From UBA9620 sp965220695 (lineage in GTDB: Bacteria; Acidobacteriota; Vicinamibacteria; Vicinamibacterales; UBA8438), in assembly GCA_965220695.1 (NCBI GenBank), contig OZ244838.1:5704001-5768000 (forward strand): a stretch of DNA of 64,000 bases, written 5' to 3'. Below the pieces are notes generated by a model that was given only the letters and a program-made list of their open reading frames with translations, did not search any database and was not told the DNA's origin. The translations under genes were made by a program, and so were the position numbers. This document shows, in pieces, positions 52,477 through 62,600 of this stretch (positions are counted from its first letter, which is position 1; every line of letters begins with the position of its first letter).

Positions 52477-52680
52477 CAAGCCGGAAGTCCCCGTGGCCGG
52501 GTCGTTGAGAAAGAACCGCTCGCGATCGAAGCCTTCCAGGATGGGGAAGTGGTTGAACTCCCGGAACAGATTGAGCGGAAGCGGCAGCTTCCTGAGCTGG
52601 TTTATCTGTGCGCTCCGGCCCGTGCACTGGAGGCCATAGTGCCTGGCGGCCCGCGAGATGCCGGCGGCAGTGGATCCGTC
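52477..52680 (-). pseudogene. Peptidase C39 domain fragment (bacteriocin exporter type)
   Basis: The minus strand reads ISRAARHYGLQCTGRSAQIN, KLPLPLNLFREFNHFPILEG and FFLNDPATG. This is the second half of a C39 peptidase domain, with the catalytic His (NHF) and Asp (NDPATG), as in ABC exporters of double-glycine leader peptides including the nitrile-hydratase-leader type. The Cys half and the whole transporter are missing; an IS21 end lies at its 5' side. Confidence 0.65.
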
Positions 52681-52684
52681 CCGG

Positions 52685-52799
52685 TGTCAACGATCGCGAG
52701 ATAGTGACGAATTCTCCACACTCGTCGGTGCGCACGGCTCGGGCACCGGTCTTTTCGTGTGGATCTTGAGGAAGATGAAGATGCTGGCGGTGGGCGCTG
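52685..52799 (+). mobile_element. Solo IS21 left-end fragment
   Basis: 115 bp starting TGTCAACGATCGCGAG match the left end of the complete IS21 at 38026 with about five mismatches. Similarity stops abruptly at 52799 and no transposase follows. It abuts the C39 fragment, so an IS21 insertion and deletion probably truncated that gene. Confidence 0.85.
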
Positions 52800-52925
52800 C
52801 TGCGGCCCGGCATTGAGGTGATCCGGCAGCGGACGCACTGGCGCGGGAGTGTCTGATTCGAACATGTTCAGTTGATCACTGGCCACCATTTCTCTACTCC
52901 ATTGTAAGACGAGCAGACTGGATCG

Positions 52926-53207
52926 TTGCGGCGAGAGACAGTATCCCGGCGTCGCGCCGGGGAGCGGATTCGGGCTGCACTACTGGAAATACCGCTCTAT
53001 AGATTGGTCATAGCCATAATTCAACTATGTCTTATTAGGGGCTGTCCGGGCGATCGAAGGGTCGCGCAGCCCGTAGTACCAGGCATTTTCGGCAGGTTCG
53101 CGCATTTCATTTGGGATAAGAGAAATATTGCAAAGGAAAAGTGTATTTACGCTACAAATATTGAGATTGCGCCTGGATTCCATTTGGGTTTAAGTAAGGC
53201 CGAATAG
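52926..53207 (+). CDS. AT-rich orphan ORF, weakly supported
   Basis: 93 codons in a stretch much richer in A and T than anything around it. It has LEIPLYRLVIAIIQLCLIRG and KCIYATNIEIAPGFHLGLSK. The last part faintly recalls the start of a hexapeptide-repeat acyltransferase, but only one turn is present. No good ribosome site. Probably a foreign fragment. Confidence 0.3.
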   Translation: MRRETVSRRRAGERIRAALLEIPLYRLVIAIIQLCLIRGCPGDRRVAQPVVPGIFGRFAHFIWDKRNIAKEKCIYATNIEIAPGFHLGLSKAE

Positions 53208-53243
53208 TCGAGTGTCGCGCGGTCGGTAGCGAAAGCGAGCAGG

Positions 53244-53540
53244 CTTGACATCGAGGGCAGCGTCCGGACGGCGATGGCCGGCGCCGACTATGCCAGGGGA
53301 CCGCTGGTGACGGGCCTGTCGTTGTCTCACAGCCGGGGCCTGGGCGGCTACTCGGGCGACTACGCCGGCGAGGTGACTTCGTCGGTCACCGGCCTCTATC
53401 CCTGGCTGGGCTACAAGGCGACCGACCGGATCGCCGTGCGGGGCGTCACCGGATGCGGCAAGGGCGCCCTGACGTTGACGCCGGGCGCGGGAGCGGCGCT
53501 TGAGAGCGGGTTGTCGATGGCCATGGCCGCGGCGGAAGCT
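53244..53540 (+). pseudogene. Autotransporter-type beta-barrel fragment
   Basis: The plus frame reads LDIEGSVRTAMAGADYARGP, LVTGLSLSHSRGLGGYSGDY, SSVTGLYPWLGYKATDRIAV and LESGLSMAMAAA, with alternating polar and hydrophobic strands typical of the C-terminal barrel of large Calx-beta/autotransporter surface proteins. It has no start and the end is lost before the next gene. It may derive from a paralogue of the giant gene downstream. Confidence 0.6.
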
Positions 53541-53677
53541 GGCGGCGCGTGCGTCGACCATGTCGCAAGCGGGATTGGAAGAGAGGATACGGGAGCGGTT
53601 CGGGGATGGGCTTGACCTCTGCGCGGTGGAGCTTGGGTGTGTGCATGGTCGGGAGCGCCGATCGCAGTTCAGTGCCG

Positions 53678-56600
53678 GTGAGGGCGCGCCGCGGCATTGC
53701 CGCGGCGATGGTCGTCCTTGCGTCGCTTCTCCTCCTTGCCGCCCCCCAGTCCGCGCGCGCCCAGACCGAGATCTGGGACGCGTCGCTGACGGTGGGATCG
53801 CATGACAACAGGCGCGGGTTCCTGAGCTCTCCGTCCAGGGGCTCGCTGAGCGACACGACGTTCGAAGCCGGCGAAGTCTCGTTCACGATCCGGGCGCTCC
53901 TCGAGACCCACGCCACGGACAGGAAATTCATCTGCGTGTCGTTCCAGGCGGGGTACACGGGCGACCATGCGGCTACAACCGCGCTCAGCGCGCTCACGCT
54001 CAACGTCGGCGACCATACCCTGCCGTTCGAAGGCATCAACCACGGGCAGCGCCCGTGGGGAGACTACTGCTGGTTCATCCCCGGACCCGCCGAGGATTTC
54101 GGATTCGAAACGGGCTCGACCCTCCGGGCGAGCATCGTGACCAGCGCACCGCAGCCGACGGCCGAGATCGTGTCCCGGCCGCGCGATGGGACGACCTACC
54201 GCAGCGGCGAGGTCATTCGCGTCGTCCTGTGGTTCGAGGAGGACGTGCGGGTGTCGGGCAGTCCGCAGCTCGAGCTCGATATCGGCGGCCAGACGCGGCT
54301 CGCCGCCTACGTGGCGGCCCGCCGCGGCCGGACCGCCGCCTTCGAGTACACCGTGACGGCCGACGACGCCGACGCCGACGGCGTGAGCATCCGCGCCAAC
54401 ACCGATGAGTCGAGCCCCTCGCTGCGGCTCAACGGCGGCGCGTTCCAATGGGTGTCCTTCCTGCGCGGCGAAGTCGTTGACCTCGGGTTCGGCGCGGTTC
54501 CCGCCGGCGCCGGTCACGCCGTGAACGGGGCGGACGCGGACATGACCGCACCGGTTCTGTCCGCGGCGACGATCCGGTACGGCCTGCTCGAGCTGACCTA
54601 CAGCAAACCCCTCCGCAGCGACCCGCAGATGATGTCGGGAGTCGCCACCTCGGCCTGGTCGGTGACCGTGAACGGCGCCCCGGCCGTGCTGGCGGCGGCG
54701 TACATCATCGGCACGGTGCGCCTGGTGCTGCAGTCTCCGGTGGACAACGACGACGTGGTCACCGTCAGCTCGTCCGTGCTCATGCAGGACCGCGCCGAGC
54801 CCCCGAACACCGAGGCGGCGCTGCTCGACGGCCGCAGCGTGACCAACGAGACGCCCGCCGCGAAACCCGTCGTTGAGATTGCGGCAGACCAAGACGCCTG
54901 GTTCGAGAGCCAGACGATCCTGCTGACGGTCACCCGGACCGGCGAAACCGCCGAGCCGCTCAGGGTCGCCGTCAGCTACAGCAACCCCGCCCTGCTCGGC
55001 CTGGCGCTCCCGCGCGTGTACCTGGAAGCGGGGGCGAGCTCGGCGCGACTGACGGTGCCGACGAGACGCCGGCGGCCGGCGGGGGACCGCCCTCTGGTCA
55101 TCTCGCTGGTGCCGGACGATGCCTACGACATCGGCGAGGCGGGCAGCGTGAGCGTCACGGTCAAGGATGTGGACGTCCCGGTCGCGGTATCGATCGGGGC
55201 AAGCCTGAATATCGCCAATGAGCCCCCCACTGCGGGAGCGATCGATTACGTAGCCGTGGTTGCCGAGGCCCTGGAGGAAAGCCCGGTGGCGCCCGAGTTC
55301 CGGTTCCTCTTCTCGACCCAGCCGGGAACCGCCGAAAGGAACAAGGACTACCGGGCGCAGGATCACCGGCTCGGATTTCGTGCCGAGGACTTCGCTTTCG
55401 TGACGAGGCGGATCAGCGGACAGGAGGTGCAGCGCTGGCAGGCGACACGCCGTATAGCCATCGAGTATCTCGGAGATGACGAAGTCGAGGGGGACGAGTA
55501 CTTCACCGTCTGGGTCGAGGCCGACAGCTCCACCCCCGAGAACGTCAGGTTCTCCGAGACGCCGCTGAAGGTGATCATCCTGGACTCCGACCTCGAGATC
55601 GACGTCGCGATCCGGGACCCGCCGTCGCAGATCGCCGAGAACGCGGGCCGGAGCCACATCACGCTGGCGGCGACGGTGCGGCAGCCTTCCACGCCGGGGG
55701 TCTCTTCCGGCGTGCGGCTCATCCTCGAAGAGGATTCGGCCTCGGTCCCGGAGGACGTCGCCTGGGCCAGGTCGAACTCGAGGACGATCCCGGTGGACCT
55801 TCCGGCGAGCCTCTACCGGCCGGTCATCGAGAACGGAGCGACCCACTGGCGAGCCGTCGTCAGCGTGCCGTTGCTCATTCACGACGATGACGTCGAGGAG
55901 GAACGCGAACGGTTCCGGGTGAATCTGACCGGGGACTCGGGCGCGCCCAACAGCGGATACATCGCGATCCCGGGCGCCACGAACTCGGCCCGGCTGACGA
56001 TCGTGGACGACGACCGGCGCGGGCTCGTGGTGAACCCGACCGCTCTCGATCTCGCGCCCGGCGCAGAGGGGAGCTACACCGTGGCGCTCGCCTCGGAGCC
56101 CACCGCGGACGTGACGGTCGCCGCCTCCGTGCCGGCCGCGGATGCCGGCGCGGTGTCCTTGTCGCCATCCTCGCTCGCCTTCACGCCGGGGAACTGGGAC
56201 ACGCCGCAATCGGTGACCGTCACCGCGGCCGACGATGCGGACGGCCGGATGGTCGAGGTCGCCAACCAGGCCGCTGGCGGCGACTACGCCGTCGTCGAAC
56301 CGGTCGCGGTGGAAGTGGAGATCGCGAGCGGCGCGATGCAGCCGGCGCCGCCGGCGCTCGCGGTGAGCGATGCGGCGGCGGCGGAGGCGGACGCGGAGAT
56401 CGCCTTCACGGTGTCCCTCGACGCCGCGAGCACCCGCGAGGTGACCGTCAGCTACGAGACCGAGAACGGCACCGCCGAGGCCGGCGCCGACTTCACCGGG
56501 ACGGACGGCGTGCTGACCTTCGCGGCCGGGGAGACCAGCGGGACCGTCTATGTGCCCGTCATCGACGACGACGCGGCGGAGCCGGGCGAGAGCTTCTCGC

Positions 56601-59600
56601 TGCGTCTCGGCGCGCCGGTGAACGCGGTGCTCGGCGACGCCCTCGGAGTCGGACGGATCACCGACGACGATGACCTTCCCATGCTCAGCGTCCTCGGCGC
56701 CACGGCATCCGAAAGCGACGGCACCGTGGACTTCGACGTCACGCTGTCGGCCGCGAGCGGCAGAGAGGTGAGCGTCCAGATCCGCACCGACGACGGCACC
56801 GCGGTGCAGGGACGCGACTACGGCGCCGTGGTCGGCGAGATGCGCTTCCCGGCCGGGGAGACTCGCCGTGTGGTCGGCGTGGCGGTCACCGACGACACGG
56901 TGGACGAGCCGGACCTGGAGACGTTCACGCTCACGTTGAGCAGCCCCGAGAACGCGACCCTTGCGACAGCGACGGCGACCGGCTCGATCCGCGACGACGA
57001 CGTGGCCCCGGTCGTCTCGGCCGAGGACACGACCGCGGCCGAAACCAGTGGCGAGATGGTGTTCTCCGTGGGTCTGACCAGCCGGACGGAAAGCACGGTG
57101 ACGGTGGACTACGAGACCGTGGACGTGTCCGCGACCGCGGGAAGCGACTACCTGTCCACGTCGGGAACGCTGACCTTCGCGCCCGGCGAGACGGCGAAGT
57201 CCGTCGCCGTCACGCTGCTCCGCGACTTGCTGGAGGAGGGGGACGAGGTTTTCACCCTGAGGCTCGACGACGCGCAGAACGCCCGGCTCGGGGCATCGGG
57301 CGACGGCACCATCCGCGACGGCGGCGCGACGGCGCTCCGCATCGCGGACGCGACCGCGGCCGAGGCGTCGGGGGCGCTCGAGTTCGTGGTGACCGCCTCG
57401 GGAGCGGCGGCGCGGGAAATGCGGGTGGCCTACGCGACCCGCGATGGCACCGCCACCGCCGGCCAGGACTACACGGAGACGCAGGGCACGCTGGTGTTCA
57501 GGGTCGGCGAGGTGACGAAGACCATCCGGGTGCCGGTCGCCATGGACTCCCTGGACGACGAGGGCTTCGAGACGCTCACCGTCGTGCTGAGCGGCGCGGT
57601 GAACGCCACCCTGGCGGACGCCGAGGCGACGGGCACGATCTCCGACACCGCGCTGCCGCGGCTCTCGGTGTCCGACTCCGCCGCCGTCGAGGAAGGCGAG
57701 GACGCGGTGTTCGCGGTGACCCTGTCGGCCGCGGCGCCGCAGGACGTCTCCTTTGCGTACAAGACCGCGGACGGGACCGCGACGTCCGGGGCGGACTACA
57801 CGCAGGCGGGCGGCAGGCTGACGATACCCGCGGGCGGGACCGAAGCGAGCATCGCCGTTGCGACGGCCGAGGACGGTCTGGACGAGGACGACGAGGAGAC
57901 GTTCGAGGTCAGACTGGAGCAGCCGTTGTACGCGACGATCGCCGACGACGCGGCCACCGGGACGATCACGGACGCCGACCCCACCCCCACCCTGAGCGTG
58001 GGCAACGCGACCACGGACGAGGGCGAATCGCTCCAGTTCGCGGTAGAGCTGTCGGCGGCGAGCGCGCTCGAGGTCACCGTGGAATACGAGACCGCGGACG
58101 GGACCGCGGAGTCGCCAGCCGACTATACCGAAACGACCGGCACGCTGACCTTCGGGCCCGGGGAGACCGAACGGGCGGTTCCGGTCCCGGTGTACCAGGA
58201 TCGGCTCGACGAGGACACCGAGCTCCTCTCGCTCGTGCTGAAGTCGCCGGCGAACGCCGGGTTCGACGGGGCCGAAGAGTTGGCGAGGGGCTTCATCCTC
58301 GATGATGACGACCCGCCGGTTCTGGAGCTGGTCCTGGACCCGATCGAGGTCGCGGAACAGGGGGAGACGAGCGCGGTACTGACCGTGCGGCTCGCCGGCG
58401 ACTCGGCGTTCGCGGAGGACACGACGGTCGGCCTCGCGTTGTCCGGGCCGGCGCAGGCGGGCGTGGACTACCGGGTGACCGATGCGGACGGAAACGCGCT
58501 CGCGGACCCCTGGGAGCTCGTGCTCGCCGCCGGCGAGGACTCGGTGACGGCGCAGATCCAGGCCATCGACGACGAGGTGGACGAGGAGGTCGAGACCGTC
58601 ACGATCGGGGCGGTGCGGGGCCGGTCCGACGTCGGGTCACCGCTGACGCTGCGCATCGCGGACGATGACGAGGCGGGCGTGGTGGTGAGTCCGGCCGCGC
58701 TGACGCTCGCGGAGGGCGGGACGGGGACCTACACGGTGGCGCTCGCGAGCGAGCCGACGGCGAGCGTCACGGTGACGGTCTCGAGCGACAACGAGGACGT
58801 CACCGCCGGCGGACCGCTGACCTTCACCGCGTCGGACTGGAGCACGGCGAAGACCGTGACGGTGACCGCGGCGCAGGACAGCGACGCGACGGACGACACC
58901 GCGACGCTCACGAACACCGCCGAGGGAGGCGGCTACGACGGCGAGTCGGCCGGCGTGACGGTGACCGTGACCGACGACGAGACGGCGCCGACGGCGATCA
59001 CGCTGACGGCGTCGCCGGGCTCGGTTGGGGAGGACGACGGCGCAACGACGGTCACCGTGACGGCGACGCTGGACGGGAGCGTGACGCTGGGCGCCGCGAC
59101 GGAGGTGACCGTGTCGGTGGGCGGCGGCAGCGCCACTTCGGGCGCCGACTACACGGCGGTGTCGAACTTCACGGTGACGATCCCGAAGGAGACCGCGAGC
59201 GAGACCGGGACGTTCACCCTGACGCCGACTCAGGACACCATCGCCGAGGGCGACGAGACGATTGACGTCACGGGCGAGGCCACCGGCTTCACGGTGACCA
59301 AGGCGGAGATGACGCTCACCGACGACGAGACCGCGCCGACCGCGATCACGCTGACCACCTCGCCCACTTCGGTTGGGGAGGACGACGGCGCAACGACGGT
59401 CACCGTCACCGCAACACTGGACGGCAGCGTGACGCTGAGCACCGCGACGGAGGTGACCGTGTCGGTGGGCGGCGGCACGGCGACCTCGGGCACCGACTAC
59501 ACGGCGGTGTCGGACTTCACGGTGACGATCCCGAAGGAGACAGCGAGCGAAACCGGGACGTTCACCCTGACGCCGACCCAGGACGACATCGCCGAGGGCG

Positions 59601-62600
59601 ACGAGACGATTGACGTGACCGGCAGCGCCGCCGATGACTTCACGGTGACCAAGGCGGAGATGACCCTGACCGACGACGAGACCGCGCCGGCGTCGATCAC
59701 GTTGACCACGTCGCCGGTCTCGGTGTCGGAGTCGGCTTCGGGGACGACGGTGACGGTGACCGCAACACTGGACGGCAGCGTGACGCTGAGCACCGCGACG
59801 GAGGTGACCGTGTCGGTGGGCGGCGGGACGGCGACCTCGGGCACCGACTACACGGCGGTGTCGAACTTCACGGTGACGATCCCGAAGGAGACCGCGAGCG
59901 AGACCGGGACGTTCACCCTGACGCCGACCCAGGACGACATCGCCGAGGGCGACGAGACGATCGACGTCACGGGCACGGCGACCGACTTTACGGTAACCAA
60001 AGCGGAGGTGACCCTGACCGACGACGAGACGGCGCCGGCGTCGATCACGTTGACCACGTCGCCGACCTCGGTGTTGGAGTCGGCTTCGCAGACGACGGTG
60101 ACGGTGACCGCGACGCTGGACGGCAGCGCGACGCGGCCCAGCGCGACCGAGGTGACGGTGTCGGTGGGCGGCGGCACGGCAACCTCGGGCACCGACTACA
60201 CGGCGGTGTCGAACTTCACGGTGACGATCCCGAAGGAGTCGGCGAGCGGGACGGGGACGTTCACGTTCACTCCCACGAACGACGCCATCGCCGAGGGCGA
60301 CGAGACGATCGACGTCACGGGCACGGCCGATGGCTTCACCGTCACCAATGCGGAGATGATCCTGACCGACGACGAGACCACGCCGGCGTCGATCGCACTC
60401 ACCGTGTCGCCGACCGCGGTGTCGGAGGACGACGGCGCAACGACGGTGACGGTGACCGCGACGCTGGGCGGGAGCGCGACGTTGCCGGACGCGACCGAGG
60501 TGACGGTGTCGGTGGGCGGCGGCAGCGCCACTTCGGGCACGGACTACACGGCGGTCTCGAACTTCACGGTGACGATCCCGAAGGAGTCCGCGAGCGGGAC
60601 CGGGACGTTCACGCTGACGCCGACGAACGACAGCCTCGCCGAGGGCGAGGAGACGATCGACGTGACCGGCACGGCGACCGACTTCACGGTGACGAAGGCG
60701 GAGATGACGCTGACCGACGACGTGCCGCCGGTGGAGGTCAGTTTCGCGCGGGCGTCCTACACGGTGGCCGAGGGCGGCACGGTGACGGTGACGGTAGAGC
60801 TGTCCGCGGTCCCCGACCGCGAGGTGGAGGTGCCGCTCACCCACACCGCGCAGGGCGACACGACGGCCGCGGACTACTCCGGGGTGCCTGAGAGCGTCAC
60901 GTTCGGCAGCAGCGAGACCGAGCAGACCTTCACGTTCACCGCGGAGGCCGACGACGTGGACGACGACGGCGACTCGGTGCTGCTGGGCTTCGGGACGCCG
61001 CTGCCCGACGGGGTGTCGGCGCCGGACACCACCGCGCGGCCGGCGTCGGCGACGGTGAGCATCACCGACGACGACGTGCCGCCGGTGCAGGTGTTCTTCG
61101 AGCCGGACGCCTACACCGTTGCGGAGGATTCGGCGGTAACGGTGACGGTGCGCCTGGACGTTGCTCCCGAGCGCCTGGTGTCGGTGCCGATCACCGTGGC
61201 GAATCAGGGCGACACGACGGCGGCGGACTACTCGGGGGCGCCCACGCTCGTGGTGTTCGCCGGCGACGAGACCGAGCAGAGCTTCCGGTTCGGCGCGGAC
61301 GACGACACCGTGGACGACGATGGCGAGAGTGTGGTGTTGGGGTTTGGGGAGCTGCCCGACCGGGTGTCGGCGCCGGACACCACCGCGCGGCCGGCGTCGG
61401 CGACGGTGAGCATCACCGACGACGATACGGCCCTGGCCTCGATCACGTTGACCACGTTGCCGGTCTCGGTATCGGAGTCGGCGTCGGAGACGACGGTGAC
61501 GGTGACCGCAACGCTGGACGGAAGCGTGACGCTGAGCAGCGCGACCGATGTGGTGGTGTCGGTGGGCGGCGGCACCGCGACCTCGGGCACGGACTACACG
61601 GCGGTGTCGAACTTCACGGTGACGATCCCCAAGGAGTCCGAGAGCGGGAGCGGGACGTTCACCCTGACGCCGATGCAGGACAGCATCGCGGAGGGCGACG
61701 AGACGATCGACGTGACCGGCAGTGCCACCGACTTCACGGTGACCAAGGCGGAGATGACGCTGACCGACGACGAGACGGCGCCGGCGTCGATCACGCTGAC
61801 CACCTCGCCCACTTCGGTCGGGGAGGACGACGACGCAACGACGGTCACCGTCACCGCGACGCTGGACGGCGGCACGACGCTCCTCACGGCTACCGAGGTG
61901 ACGGTCTCGGTGGGCGGCGGCAGCGCCACTTCGGGCACGGACTACGCGGCGGTGTCGAACTTCACGGTGACGATCCCGAAGGAGACCGCGAGCGTCACCG
62001 GGACGTTCACGCTGACCCCCACGAACGACACCATCGCCGAGGGCGACGAGACGATCGACGTCACGGGCAGCGCCACCGACTTCACGGTAACCAAGGCCGA
62101 GATGACCCTGACCGACGACGAGACGGCCTCGACCGCGATCACGCTGACCGCCTCGCCCACCTCGGTCGGGGAGGACGACGGCGTAACGATGGTCACCGTC
62201 ACCGCCACCCTGGACGGCAGCGTGACGCTGAGCACCGCGACGGAGGTGACCGTGTCGGTGGGCGGCGGCACGGCAACCTCGGGCACGGACTACACGGCGG
62301 TGTCGAACTTCACGGTGACGATCCCGAAGGAGACCGCGAGCGAGACCGGGACCTTCACCCTGACGCCGACTCAGGACAGCATCGCCGAGGGCGACGAGAC
62401 GATTGACGTCACGGGCACGGCCACCGGCTTCACGGTGACCAAGGCGGAGATGACCCTGACCGACGACGAGACCGCGCCGGCGTCGATCACGCTGACCACG
62501 TCGCCGGTCTCGGTGTCGGAGTCGGCTTCGGAAACGACGGTCACGGTGACCGCCACACTCGACGGCAGCGCGACGCTGCTCACGGACACGACAGTCACCG

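Noticed and set aside
53669..56209. 846-codon minus-strand frame opposite the start of the giant gene
   Set aside because: Shadow; the plus frame has a signal peptide and Calx-beta motifs.
58637..60844. 735-codon minus-strand frame opposite the repeat array
   Set aside because: Periodic Arg/His/Gly-rich shadow of the repeats, without stops only because of GC-rich codons.
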